This document shows, in pieces, positions 8,261-21,387 of a stretch of 64,000 nt of DNA. The notes beneath the pieces were generated by a model. It had not been told where the DNA came from, searched no databases, and saw only the letters and a program-made list of their open reading frames with translations. This DNA is from Pseudomonas alloputida. GTDB lineage: Bacteria > Pseudomonadota > Gammaproteobacteria > Pseudomonadales > Pseudomonadaceae. The position numbers and the translations under genes were made by a program. The stretch lies in the NCBI RefSeq assembly GCF_021283545.2, contig NZ_CP128540.1:4065501-4129500 (forward strand), read 5' to 3'. The first letter of the stretch is position 1. The number at the start of each line of letters is the position of its first letter.

Positions 8261-9832
8261 TTGACACACACCAAGCATGGATTGCGCCTGGATCTACGTA
8301 CACTCATTCTGGTGCTCTGCGCCCTCACCGCAGTGGTCATGCTGTGCGCCAGCTATTTCGCCAGCTACCGGGTGCAGCGCCAGCTATTGATCGACAATGC
8401 CCTGGAAGCCAACCGGGTGTATGCGACCAAGCTGGCCAGCATCACCGAAACCTTCATTGGCAACGCCTTGCAGCAACTGATGTTCAGCGCCAGCGTACAA
8501 AGCCGGCAGTTGAGCGATGCCGCTGCGCTGCAGGTGGAAAGCGATCGCGTACTGGGCCAGAGCATGGCCTTCAACTCCACCTTCGTGATCGACGCCAACG
8601 GTGTACTGCTGGCAGTATCCCCCGCCCCGCTACGCCACCTGGTCGGCACCCACGTGCAGTCTCCCGGCGCCCTGGAAGCCCTGCACGAACGCCGTCCACT
8701 GGTTTCCACGCCCTACCTGTCGGCGGCCGACAACCTGGTGGTCGCGCTGTCGCAACCCATTTTCGATCGCGACGGCCGCTACCTGGGGTATGTGGGTGGC
8801 AGCCTGTACCTGCGTGAACGCAACATCCTCAACAGCCTGCTGGGCGAGCATTTCTACAAGGACGGTTCGTACCTGTATGTGGTCGACCGCAACCGACGCC
8901 TGCTGTACCACCCTCATAGCGAGCGGGTAGGCACGGTGGTGGAGGGCAATGCGCTGATCGACCAGATGGCGACACTGGACAGTGGTACCCGGCAGCTGAC
9001 CAATAGCCTGGGCGTGGAAATGCTCGCTGGCTTCGCCACTGTGCCCAGCGCCGGCTGGGGCGTGGTAGCGCAGCAGCCCTTGGTGCAGACGGTGGCGCCG
9101 TTGCACCACCTGGTGCTGAACGTGATCGCCAGTTCGGCGCCCTTGGCGCTGGTTGGCAGCCTGCTGCTGTGGTGGCTGGCCCGTACCATCGCCCGCCCGC
9201 TGTGGAAACTCGCCGCCGGTGCCCGCACGATGGACCGCGCCGGTACCGCCGAGCATTTGCATCAGGTGCGGGCCTGGTACTTCGAGGCGGCCGAGCTCAA
9301 GCGCGCGTTGCTGTTCAGCCTGAACTTGCTGCAAGAGCGTATCGGCCGGCTCAATCGGGACGCCCAGACCGATCCGCTGACCGGCCTGGGCAACCGCCGC
9401 AGCCTGGAAATCAGCCTGTCGTTACTGGAGGCTGAAAAGCGGGAGTTTGCAGCCATTGCGCTGGATATCGACCACTTCAAGCGGATAAATGATAGCCATG
9501 GACACGACGTGGGCGACCAGGTACTGCGCCAACTGGCGGAGCTCATGCGCCGTTGTTGCCGCGAGGGGGACCTGTTGTGTCGCACCGGCGGCGAGGAGTT
9601 CCTGATTTTGCTGCCTGGGGCCACCCTGAACGTGGCGGCCGCGGTGGCCGAACGGTTGCGTGTGACCGTACAGGAGATGCCAGTGGAATCGGTGGGCGCC
9701 GTGACGATTTCGCTGGGGGTGACGCACTGGGATGGCGAGACTCACGGCGAGCCCATGAGCGCACTGGGCGAGGCTGACCGGGCGCTTTACCGGGCCAAGC
9801 AAGAGGGGCGCAACCGGGTCGCTTTTGCCTGA
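8261..9832 (+). CDS. membrane diguanylate cyclase with periplasmic sensor domain (TTG start)
   Basis: An enzyme of about 523 residues that makes c-di-GMP. It has a first membrane helix (LILVLCALTAVVMLCASYF), a periplasmic Cache-type sensor, a second helix (LVGSLLLWWLARTIA), a HAMP-like linker and a C-terminal GGDEF domain with active motif GGEEF at about residues 443-447. An RxxD inhibitory site (REGD, about 434-437) lies exactly five residues before it, so product inhibition is expected. No ATG fits the beginning. TTG at 8261 follows GAGGTCAGGA and is the best start, while another TTG at 8198 overlaps the preceding stop. The signal sensed is unknown. Confidence 0.87.
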   Translation: MTHTKHGLRLDLRTLILVLCALTAVVMLCASYFASYRVQRQLLIDNALEANRVYATKLASITETFIGNALQQLMFSASVQSRQLSDAAALQVESDRVLGQSMAFNSTFVIDANGVLLAVSPAPLRHLVGTHVQSPGALEALHERRPLVSTPYLSAADNLVVALSQPIFDRDGRYLGYVGGSLYLRERNILNSLLGEHFYKDGSYLYVVDRNRRLLYHPHSERVGTVVEGNALIDQMATLDSGTRQLTNSLGVEMLAGFATVPSAGWGVVAQQPLVQTVAPLHHLVLNVIASSAPLALVGSLLLWWLARTIARPLWKLAAGARTMDRAGTAEHLHQVRAWYFEAAELKRALLFSLNLLQERIGRLNRDAQTDPLTGLGNRRSLEISLSLLEAEKREFAAIALDIDHFKRINDSHGHDVGDQVLRQLAELMRRCCREGDLLCRTGGEEFLILLPGATLNVAAAVAERLRVTVQEMPVESVGAVTISLGVTHWDGETHGEPMSALGEADRALYRAKQEGRNRVAFA

Positions 9833-9976
9833 ACGTCTTGCGTTGTACCCATCGGGCGGGCTTGCCCGTGAAAATGCCGGTAAAGGCAACGATGATTCGG
9901 TGGCTTGTAACAATTCCTGTCATAAAACTGCAGCGTTTCAGTCATAGGATTGACCCCGACCTGACATTTTTACTTC

Positions 9977-10780
9977 ATGGATGAGCGTCTCATGCGTCGT
10001 GTGGTTTTCAATCAGAAAGGTGGCGTCGGCAAATCCAGCATCGCCTGCAACCTCGCCGCTGCCAGCGCCGCCGAGGGCTACCGAACCTTGCTGGTCGACC
10101 TCGACCCGCAGGCCAATGCCACCTTCTACCTCACCGGGCTGGTCAACGACACCATTCCACCCGGCATCGCCGACTTCTTCCGCCAGACCTTGTCGCCGGT
10201 TACCGCCGCCGGCAAGAAGCACCGCGTGGCAATCACCGAAACCCGCTACAACAACCTGCACCTGGTCACCGCCAGCCCAGACCTCAGCGACCTGCAAAGC
10301 AAGCTGGAGAGCAAGCTGGAGAGCAAGTTCAAGATCAACAAGCTGCGCAAGTTGCTGGTGGCACTGGAAGAGGACTATGAGCGGATCTACATCGACACCC
10401 CACCCGCACTGAATTTCTACACCTTCAGCGCGCTGGTGGCGGCCGAGCGTCTGTTGATTCCGTTCGACTGCGACAGTTTCTCGCGCCAGGCCCTGCACAG
10501 TGTCATGGCCGAGGTCGAAGAACTGCGTCAGGACCACAACCCCGCGCTGGTGGTGGAAGGTGTGGTAGTCAATCAGTTCGCCGGGCGCACGGCGCTGCAC
10601 CAGACCTTGGTCGATCAACTGCGCAACGAAGGCATGCCGGTGCTGCCGGTGTACCTGAGCAGTTCGATCAAGATGCGCGAATCGCACCATGCCTCGGTGC
10701 CATTGGTGCATTTGGCGCCGCGGCATAAACTGGCCCTGGAATTCATCGATTTGCTGGATGTGCTTGAGCGTGCGGCCTGA
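9977..10780 (+). CDS. ParA/MinD-like P-loop ATPase
   Basis: A 267-residue ParA-family ATPase with deviant Walker A FNQKGGVGKSS near the N-terminus, Walker A' LLVDLDPQANAT and Walker B-like IYIDTPPALNF. A lysine-rich insert, SKLESKLESKFKINKLRK, contains a short tandem repeat. There is no adjacent parB or cargo gene, so this is an orphan ParA, perhaps positioning a protein complex rather than segregating DNA. ATG 9977 or 9992 may be the start; the second begins the beta strand directly before the P-loop. Confidence 0.85.
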   Translation: MDERLMRRVVFNQKGGVGKSSIACNLAAASAAEGYRTLLVDLDPQANATFYLTGLVNDTIPPGIADFFRQTLSPVTAAGKKHRVAITETRYNNLHLVTASPDLSDLQSKLESKLESKFKINKLRKLLVALEEDYERIYIDTPPALNFYTFSALVAAERLLIPFDCDSFSRQALHSVMAEVEELRQDHNPALVVEGVVVNQFAGRTALHQTLVDQLRNEGMPVLPVYLSSSIKMRESHHASVPLVHLAPRHKLALEFIDLLDVLERAA

Positions 10781-10960
10781 CAGGCCGTTGGGGGCACTCC
10801 GGCTGTAACCTGCTGCACCGGTCGAATCAGGTATACCGAGGTCGCCCTCGACAAAGCGCCTTGCAGCGCTCGGCTATCTACTGGCAAGCACAATAACGAT
10901 GGCGCGGCCCGACTGCGCCACTTTCAACATGGCTGCCAAAGGAAACCGGAGAGCACCCGC

Positions 10961-12298
10961 ATGTCCGCACATCATGAGGTATCCCCCGCCACCCTGCGCA
11001 GGGTAATTGCCGCTTCGGCCATCGGCAATTTCGTCGAATGGTTCGACTTCGCCGTGTACGGCTTTCTCGCCACGCTGATCGCCAGCCAGTTCTTCGCCAG
11101 CGAAGACGCCAGCGTGGCCTTGCTCAAAACCTTCGCGGTGTTCGCCGTGGCCTTTGCGCTGCGCCCTTTGGGCGGCATCGTCTTCGGCGCCTTGGGCGAC
11201 CGCCTGGGACGCAAGCGCATCCTGTCGCTGACCATCTTGCTGATGGCCGGCTCCACCACGTTGATCGGCCTGCTGCCGACCTACGCCAGTATCGGCCTGG
11301 CAGCCCCGGCGCTGCTGACCCTGGCCCGCTGCCTGCAGGGTTTTTCTGCCGGCGGCGAATATGCCGGGGCTTGCGCCTACCTGATGGAGCACGCGCCTGA
11401 CGACAAGCGTGCCTTTTATGGCAGCTTCGTGCCTGTGTCGACCTTTTCCGCCTTTGCCTGTGCGGCAGTGATCGCTTATGGCCTGGAAGCCAGCCTGTCG
11501 ACCGAGGCGATGAATGCCTGGGGTTGGCGCATTCCGTTCCTGATTGCCGCACCGCTGGGACTGGTCGGCCTGTACCTGCGCTGGCGCATGGAAGAAACCC
11601 CGGCGTTCCGCGAAGCCGTCGCCCAGGGCAAGGAGCACGAGCATTCACCGCTGAAAGAAACCCTGCGCCACCATGGCCGGGTCATTCGCAACCTGGGGGC
11701 GTTCATTTCGCTGACCGCGTTGTCGTTCTACATGTTCACCACCTACTTCGCCACCTACCTGCAACTGGTCGGCAACCTGACCCGTGCGCAGTCACTGCTG
11801 GTGACCACCGTGGCCCTGCTGTTCGCCGCCGTGGGCTGCCCGCTGGCCGGGGCATTCTCGGACCGGGTGGGGCGACGCAAGACCATCGGCTTTACCTGCC
11901 TGTGGGTGATGCTGTGCGTGTTCCCGGCGTACTGGCTGGCCAGCTCTGGCTCGATGTCGGGTGCGCTGCTGGGGGTGATCCTGCTCGCGGTGGGGGCGTT
12001 GTGCAGCGGCGTGGTTACCGCAGCATTGCTGTCGGAAAGCTTCCCTACCCGTACCCGCTACACCGCTTCGGCGATTACCTACAACGTGGCCTACACGCTG
12101 TTTGGCGGCACAGCGCCGCTGGTGGCAACCTGGCTCATCGCACAGACCGGCAGCAGCCTGGCACCGGCGTTCTACCTGGTGGTGATTGCGCTGGTGGCGT
12201 TGGTGGGCGGGTTGGCGTTGCCGGAAACGTCGCGGATTTCTTTGCATGACGACCTGGGTGTGGACGGTGTGCGGGCTGGTGCCCGAAGGGCCGTTTGA
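10961..12298 (+). CDS. MFS transporter, metabolite:H+ symporter (MHS) family
   Basis: A 445-residue secondary transporter with twelve predicted helices. Near the N-terminus are the MHS features IGNFVEWFDFAVYGFLA and the loop 2-3 motif GALGDRLGRKRIL, and the central loop carries GRRKTIGFT. This family (ProP, KgtP, ShiA) imports dicarboxylates, betaines, proline or shikimate with protons. The presence of aroQ/aroE-like genes 6 kb away makes a quinate- or shikimate-type substrate possible, but that is only a guess. The gene converges with czcA and ends in a shared hairpin. Confidence 0.86.
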   Translation: MSAHHEVSPATLRRVIAASAIGNFVEWFDFAVYGFLATLIASQFFASEDASVALLKTFAVFAVAFALRPLGGIVFGALGDRLGRKRILSLTILLMAGSTTLIGLLPTYASIGLAAPALLTLARCLQGFSAGGEYAGACAYLMEHAPDDKRAFYGSFVPVSTFSAFACAAVIAYGLEASLSTEAMNAWGWRIPFLIAAPLGLVGLYLRWRMEETPAFREAVAQGKEHEHSPLKETLRHHGRVIRNLGAFISLTALSFYMFTTYFATYLQLVGNLTRAQSLLVTTVALLFAAVGCPLAGAFSDRVGRRKTIGFTCLWVMLCVFPAYWLASSGSMSGALLGVILLAVGALCSGVVTAALLSESFPTRTRYTASAITYNVAYTLFGGTAPLVATWLIAQTGSSLAPAFYLVVIALVALVGGLALPETSRISLHDDLGVDGVRAGARRAV

Positions 12299-12303
12299 GG
12301 TTG

Positions 12304-12326
12304 TTGGGGCTGCCTTGCAGCCCCAA
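12304..12326. terminator. hairpin between the MHS transporter and czcA
   Basis: Perfect 10-base stem TTGGGGCTGC/GCAGCCCCAA with a three-base loop between two convergent genes. It probably ends both transcripts, although no long U tract follows on either side. Confidence 0.6.
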
Positions 12327-12330
12327 ATGC

Positions 12331-16700
<4,370 letters not shown>

Positions 16701-16708
<8 letters not shown>

Positions 16709-17954
16709 TGTTGCTCCTGCTATTGGGTTTGTTGCTCACGCCGTCGAGATCGCCGTAGATGCGCTCCACTTGTGCACGCGCGTCGGTCGCCGAGGCCAGC
16801 GCCTCGAGGTACAGCCCGCGAGCCTCGATCAGCGTGCGCTGGGCGTCGAGTACATCGAGGAAAGCGAACTTACCCATTTCAAAACCGCGGGTGGCGGTGT
16901 CCACGGCCTGCTGCGCAGCAGGCAGGATGGTGCGGTCATAGGCTTCAACGTCCTGCATCGCCGCCTCCCACTGGCTGATGGCACTACGGGTTTCACTGCG
17001 CAGACGCAGCGCCACGGCATTGCGCAGGTCGCGCGCCTGGTCGGCACGGCGCGCAGCTGCCAGAACATTGCCCTGGTTGCGGTCGAACAGCGGCAACGGC
17101 ATGGACAGGCCAACCACGTTCACTCGCTCCCGGTCTTCGCGGCTGTACTGGCTGCCAAGGCTGACGGTGAGGTTGGGGATACGCTGGGCTTTTTCCGCCC
17201 CCAGGGAGGCGTCGCCGCGCTCGACCTGGGCAGCGGCCAGGCGCCATTCGGCAGTCTTTTCGACCTGGTCAAGCAAGGTGTCGGCACCCGGCGCAATGCC
17301 TGGCGAAAGGTTGGCTGCCTGCAACCGGTCGAAGCTTGCCAGCGGGCTGCCCGTCAACCGGGCCAAGGCCTGGTAGGCCACACTGCGCTGGGTTTTCGCG
17401 CGACGCACTTCGGCCTGGGCCTGGGCCAGTTGCACCTGGGCACGGGTGGCCTCCACCGGTGATGACTGACCTGCCGTAACCCGCCCTTGCACCACCCGCA
17501 GGCCGCGCTCAGTCAACGCCTGCGACTGCTGAGCCAACTCCAGCGCGGTCTGTGCACGCAAGGCAGCGTGGAAAGCCTGCACCACATCGGCTCGCAGGGC
17601 GTTGCGCTGGCGCTCCAGGTCAAGCTGGGCAATGGCCTGGCCGGCACCCGCCACGGCGAGACGTGCGCCGCGCTTCCCGCCCAGCTCCAGCGGCTGGCTG
17701 AGGGTGACGGTGGTGGTGCTGGTGTCGCGGCGGGTGTCCTCGACCTCCCAGGCCAGCTCCGGGTTGGGGAGCAGCCCGGCCTGACGCCGTTCGCCATCGG
17801 CAATGCCAATTTCACGGCCAGCTGCAGCCAGCTCCGGGTTCTGGGCGAAAGCGGCGGTAAGCGCCTGGGGCAGGCTCAGCACCTGGCTGGCCTGGGCGTC
17901 GGTGGCACTGGCCAGCAGCAGACAGAGCAAGGCGATCTTGCGGGGGATGGGCAC
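16701..17954 (-). CDS. czcC: outer-membrane efflux channel, CzcC/TolC family
   Basis: A protein of about 417 residues with signal peptide IPRKIALLCLLLASATDAQA and two OEP (TolC-type) repeats seen as long helices, for example LSLPQALTAAFAQNPELAAAGREI and DRNQGNVLAAARRADQARDL. It is the outer-membrane duct of the Czc pump. I prefer the GTG at 17954 because AGAGGA lies six to seven bases before it. An ATG eight codons upstream would add MLRPEDCF and bury that ribosome binding site. It is the first gene of czcCBA, downstream of a metal-regulator palindrome. Confidence 0.9.
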
Positions 17955-18026
17955 GAAACAGTCCTCTGGGCGAAGCATTGGCCAGGGACTGTAGAAAGGG
18001 CTGGTTATCGGGGCGGTGGCGGCAAG

Positions 18027-18042
18027 ATTACAATTTTGTAAT
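18027..18042 (-). promoter_or_regulatory. CzcR/CopR-type palindromic operator candidate
   Basis: ATTACAATTTTGTAAT has perfect seven-base arms (ATTACAA/TTGTAAT) around a two-base centre. It resembles the inverted-repeat boxes bound by heavy-metal OmpR-type regulators (CusR, CopR, CzcR). It lies about 73 bases upstream of the czcC start, well placed for activation of czcCBA. No czcRS pair adjoins the operon, so the regulator would act in trans. Confidence 0.55.
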
Positions 18043-18207
18043 GACGCACTGCGGTTCGTTGCAGAAGCAGCTTTGCACGGCTGGGTACAGGACAGTCAAC
18101 GCCCAATAAGTTCGATAATCGCCCACTTTCCCGGTGCGGCGATCTTGGCCAATTGACGGAACTAACCAGTCAGTACAAAACTACATGCATTCAACAACAA
18201 CAAAGCG

Positions 18208-18666
18208 ATGCCCGTCATGAAGCCCCTTATTCTCGTGCTCAACGGCCCCAACCTGAACATGCTGGGCACCCGCGAGCCTGCCCAGTACGGCCACGAAACC
18301 CTCGCTGACCTGGCTCAGGGATGTGCCGACACTGCCCACGCCCACGGCCTGGAAATCGAGTTCCGCCAGACCAACCACGAAGGTGAACTGATCGACTGGA
18401 TCCACGCCGCCCGTGGCCGCTGCGCCGGCATCGTGATCAACCCCGGCGCCTGGACGCACACCTCGGTCGCCATCCGCGATGCCCTGGTGGCCAGCGAACT
18501 GCCGGTGATCGAGGTGCACCTGTCCAATGTGCACAAACGCGAGCCGTTCCGTCACTTGTCGTTCGTATCGTCCATCGCCGTCGGTGTCATCTGCGGCCTG
18601 GGCAGCCACGGCTACCGCATGGCGCTGAGCCACTTCGCCGAGCTGTTGCAGGAGCGTGCGGCATGA
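18208..18666 (+). CDS. aroQ: type II 3-dehydroquinate dehydratase
   Basis: A 152-residue type II dehydroquinase converting 3-dehydroquinate to 3-dehydroshikimate. It contains the family blocks [16 protein letters not shown] (catalytic Arg and the following tyrosine in QYG), [23 protein letters not shown] (catalytic Asn) and [14 protein letters not shown]. Length is normal. ATG 18217 (MKPLILVL) is an equally likely start. It overlaps the next gene by four bases. Pseudomonads usually carry more than one aroQ, and pairing with a shikimate dehydrogenase suggests the catabolic or alternative copy. Confidence 0.94.
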   Translation: MPVMKPLILVLNGPNLNMLGTREPAQYGHETLADLAQGCADTAHAHGLEIEFRQTNHEGELIDWIHAARGRCAGIVINPGAWTHTSVAIRDALVASELPVIEVHLSNVHKREPFRHLSFVSSIAVGVICGLGSHGYRMALSHFAELLQERAA

Positions 18667-19511
18667 GCCAGCAAGCCATCCTCGCCGGCCTGATCGGCCG
18701 CGGCATCCAACTGTCACGTACCCCGGCCCTGCACGAACACGAAGGCGACGCCCAGGCCCTGCGCTACCTGTACCGGCTGATCGACGCCGACCAGTTGCAA
18801 CTGGACGACAGCGCCCTGCCCGGCCTGCTCGAAGCCGCGCAACATACCGGTTTCACCGGGCTGAACATTACCTACCCGTTCAAGCAGGCGATCCTGCCGT
18901 TGCTCGACGAGCTGTCCGACGAGGCCCGTGGTATCGGCGCGGTAAACACCGTGGTGCTCAAGGACGGCAAGCGCGTCGGCCACAACACCGATTGCCTGGG
19001 CTTTGCCGAAGGCTTGCGCCGTGGCCTGCCCGACGTTGCACGGCGCCAGGTGGTGCAGATGGGTGCCGGTGGCGCTGGCTCGGCCGTGGCCCATGCCCTG
19101 CTGGGTGAAGGGGTAGAACGGCTGGTGCTGTTCGAAGTGGATGCGACCCGTGCGCAGGCGTTGGTGGACAACCTGAACACCCATTTCGGCGCGGAGCGCG
19201 CCGTGCTTGGCACCGACCTGGCCACAGCCTTGGCCGAAGCGGACGGGCTGGTCAACACCACGCCGGTGGGCATGGCCAAGCTACCGGGCACGCCACTGCC
19301 GGTGGAGTTGTTGCATCCCCGCCTGTGGGTGGCAGAGATCATCTACTTCCCGCTGGAGACCGAACTGCTGCGCGCGGCCCGGGCACTGGGCTGCCGCACG
19401 CTGGATGGCAGCAACATGGCGGTGTTCCAGGCGGTGAAGGCATTCGAGCTGTTCAGCGGGCGGCAGGCGGATGCGGCGCGGATGCAGGCGCACTTTGCCA
19501 GTTTCACCTGA
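18663..19511 (+). CDS. shikimate/quinate dehydrogenase family protein (AroE/YdiB-like)
   Basis: A 282-residue NAD(P)-dependent dehydrogenase. The substrate domain has [15 protein letters not shown] (a variant of the usual SxSPxxHN loop) and [10 protein letters not shown] (catalytic Lys). The nucleotide-binding loop is [16 protein letters not shown], and NTTPVGM lies further on. Changes in the substrate loop relative to biosynthetic AroE fit the YdiB/QuiB-like, broader or NAD-using branch. It overlaps aroQ by ATGA, so the two are co-translated. Specificity for quinate versus shikimate cannot be read from sequence alone. Confidence 0.88.
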   Translation: MSQQAILAGLIGRGIQLSRTPALHEHEGDAQALRYLYRLIDADQLQLDDSALPGLLEAAQHTGFTGLNITYPFKQAILPLLDELSDEARGIGAVNTVVLKDGKRVGHNTDCLGFAEGLRRGLPDVARRQVVQMGAGGAGSAVAHALLGEGVERLVLFEVDATRAQALVDNLNTHFGAERAVLGTDLATALAEADGLVNTTPVGMAKLPGTPLPVELLHPRLWVAEIIYFPLETELLRAARALGCRTLDGSNMAVFQAVKAFELFSGRQADAARMQAHFASFT

Positions 19512-19524
19512 TAGAAAAGTGTTG

Positions 19525-19619
19525 GCTTCTTCGCGGGCACGCCCGCTCCCACAGGTACTGCGCAAACGTTACTGATTGCACTGTCCCTGTGGGGCATGCC
19601 CGCGAAGAGGCCGGTACAG
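19525..19619. repeat. pair of REP-type palindromes
   Basis: Two inverted copies of the species REP element (CTTCGCGGGCACGCCCGCTCCCACAGG-like at 19528-19556 and its partner CATGCCCGCGAAGAGGCCGG at 19594-19614) face each other between two convergent genes. Such pairs are common in P. putida intergenic regions and may act as terminators or transposon targets. Confidence 0.75.
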
Positions 19620-19624
19620 GAGAA

Positions 19625-20161
19625 TCACCCTTTTTCATCCAGCAAAGCCTGTATCACCTGTTCCTGCCCACCATAATCCCCCTCGCCAAAGTGCACATGG
19701 CGCACCTGCCCCTTGCGGTCGACAAAGTAATGCGCCGGCCAGAACTGGTTGCCCCAGGCATTCCACACCTTGTAGTCATTATCTACCGCCACCGGATACC
19801 CGATACCCAACCGGGCTACCTTGTCCCGCAAAGTCGCCACATCATGCTCGTAGTCGAACTCAGGGGTGTGCACCCCTACCACCACCAGCCCTTGATCGGC
19901 ATAGCGCCGCGCCCAATCATTCACATGCGGCAGGCTGCGCCGGCAGTTGATGCAGTCCCAGGTCCAGAAGTCCACCAGCACCACCTTGCCCTTGAGCCCC
20001 GGGGCATCCAGGGGCGGCGAATTCAACCACTGGCTGGCGCCCGCCAGCGATGGCATGGCGCCGTAGCTGTCGCGTGCCTTCAGGTGCCCAGCCAACCCAA
20101 GCCCCGTCAGCGCCAGCGCAAAACCACCGGCCTTGAGCATCCGGCGCCGATCAGTTTTCAT
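19625..20161 (-). CDS. thioredoxin-like (redoxin/DipZ-type) exported protein
   Basis: A 178-residue thioredoxin-fold protein with an N-terminal twin-arginine-like signal (TDRRRMLKAGGFALALTGLGLAG). Its active site DFWTWDCINCRRSLPHV has Cys at about residues 70 and 73. The WDCINC form is typical of periplasmic thioredoxin-like proteins related to the C-terminal domain of DipZ. It probably reduces or oxidises thiols in the periplasm. It overlaps the DUF2790 gene by 11 bases and would be co-transcribed from the divergent promoter region near 20.5 kb that carries the shared 17-bp box. Confidence 0.85.
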   Translation of the reverse strand: MKTDRRRMLKAGGFALALTGLGLAGHLKARDSYGAMPSLAGASQWLNSPPLDAPGLKGKVVLVDFWTWDCINCRRSLPHVNDWARRYADQGLVVVGVHTPEFDYEHDVATLRDKVARLGIGYPVAVDNDYKVWNAWGNQFWPAHYFVDRKGQVRHVHFGEGDYGGQEQVIQALLDEKG

Positions 20162-20426
20162 GGCAACCGTCCGTGGCATAGGTGAGGTACTGCACGCTTT
20201 GCCGCTGGCCATGGGAGTCAAGGTAGTCCATTCGGGTATTCACCAGGCCGCAGGCATTGCGCTGATCATCCTGCACCGACAGCACTCTCTTCACATCCAG
20301 AGGCTCACCGTAGCGGTACTGCATGACCCCGCCATCCTGCATCGGGGCAGTGGCGGCCTGGGCGGCGATGGCACCGAAGCCGAGCACGGCGAACAGGCTG
20401 GCGCTGGCGATAGTCTTGAGGTTCAT
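20151..20426 (-). CDS. DUF2790 family small periplasmic protein
   Basis: A 91-residue exported protein with signal peptide LKTIASASLFAVLGFGAIAAQA and a mature part with the DUF2790 pattern (MQYRYGEPLDVKRVLS...NACGLVNTRMDYLDSHGQRQSVQYLTYA). Two Cys (NACG, DGCH) could form a disulfide that the co-transcribed thioredoxin-like protein acts on. The family is almost confined to Pseudomonas, and members are often induced by copper or redox stress. Function is unknown. ATG 20426 begins the signal peptide. Confidence 0.82.
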   Translation of the reverse strand: MNLKTIASASLFAVLGFGAIAAQAATAPMQDGGVMQYRYGEPLDVKRVLSVQDDQRNACGLVNTRMDYLDSHGQRQSVQYLTYATDGCHEN

Positions 20427-20559
20427 GGCTTCTCTCCTGGGTAACACTTGGGTGTGAGGAGTGTTGCTCCCCGGTCGAGAACCATTTCACGTCAGCCAGG
20501 TATCCCGCATGTGTCGCCCAACGTTGTGATGTGCCTCCTGCTGTATCCCTACCCGTGCC

Positions 20560-20576
20560 AGATACACTGCAATACA
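20560..20576. promoter_or_regulatory. shared 17-bp box, copy 1 (two-component and DUF2790 promoters)
   Basis: AGATACACTGCAATACA lies in the divergent region, 71 bases before the response-regulator gene and 134 bases before the DUF2790 gene. Two ATACA half-sites lie ten bases apart, the direct-repeat geometry bound by OmpR-type dimers. Near-identical boxes occur at 26192 and 22775. Confidence 0.6.
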
Positions 20577-20646
20577 AACTCCCGCAGGCAAGGGCGAACG
20601 CGCTCGGTACACTGCGCCCAACCCCCTTTGCACAGGAACCCAGCGC

Positions 20647-21387
20647 ATGGAACACGTCGATCACATCCTGATCGTCGACGACGACCGCGAGATCCGCGAA
20701 CTGGTCGGCAATTACCTGAAGAAGAACGGCCTGCGCACCAGCATCGTTGCAGACGGCCGGCAGATGCGCGCCTTTCTCGAAGCCAACAGCGTCGACCTGA
20801 TCGTGCTCGACATCATGATGCCTGGCGACGACGGCCTGCTGTTGTGCCGCGAGCTGCGCGCCGGCAAGCACCGCAATACGCCGGTGCTGATGCTGACCGC
20901 CCGCAATGACGAAACCGACCGCATCATCGGCCTGGAAATGGGCGCCGACGATTACCTGACCAAACCGTTCTCGGCCCGCGAACTGCTCGCCCGCATCAAC
21001 GCCGTGCTGCGCCGCACACGCATGCTGCCGCCCAACCTGACCATCAGTGAAAGCAGCCGCCTGCTGGGTTTCGGTCAATGGCGCCTGGACACCACCGCGC
21101 GCCACCTGCTCGACAGCGAAGGCACCCTGGTGGCCCTGAGCGGCGCCGAGTACCGCCTGCTGCGAGTGTTCCTCGACCACCCGCAGCGGGTGCTCAGCCG
21201 CGAACAGCTGCTTAACCTGACCCAGGGCCGCGAAGCCGACATCTTCGACCGCTCCATCGACTTGCTGGTCAGCCGCCTGCGCCAGCGCCTGGGTGACGAT
21301 GCCCGCGAGCCCAGCTGCATCAAGACCGTGCGCAGCGAGGGCTACGTGTTTTCGCTGCCGGTGCAATTGCTCGAGTCCCCCTCATGA
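20647..21387 (+). CDS. OmpR-family response regulator
   Basis: A 246-residue regulator with a receiver domain (acidic pocket VDDDRE, phospho-acceptor Asp at about 55 in LIVLDIMMPGDDG, switch Lys at about 106 in DYLTKPF) and a C-terminal winged helix (GAEYRLLRVFLDHPQRVLSREQLL...SIDLLVSRLRQRLG...IKTVRSEGYVF). It overlaps the kinase gene by four bases. The promoter holds a direct-repeat box found again upstream of the two neighbouring operons, so this regulator probably controls itself and the metal-RiPP genes. The signal is unknown, with a metal or oxidative cue inferred from the neighbours. Confidence 0.93.
   Translation: MEHVDHILIVDDDREIRELVGNYLKKNGLRTSIVADGRQMRAFLEANSVDLIVLDIMMPGDDGLLLCRELRAGKHRNTPVLMLTARNDETDRIIGLEMGADDYLTKPFSARELLARINAVLRRTRMLPPNLTISESSRLLGFGQWRLDTTARHLLDSEGTLVALSGAEYRLLRVFLDHPQRVLSREQLLNLTQGREADIFDRSIDLLVSRLRQRLGDDAREPSCIKTVRSEGYVFSLPVQLLESPS

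Noticed and set aside
9849..9868. CGGGCGGGCTTGCCCG palindrome after the diguanylate cyclase gene
   Set aside because: It could be a REP remnant or terminator, but it is too short and has no T-run, so no separate call was made.
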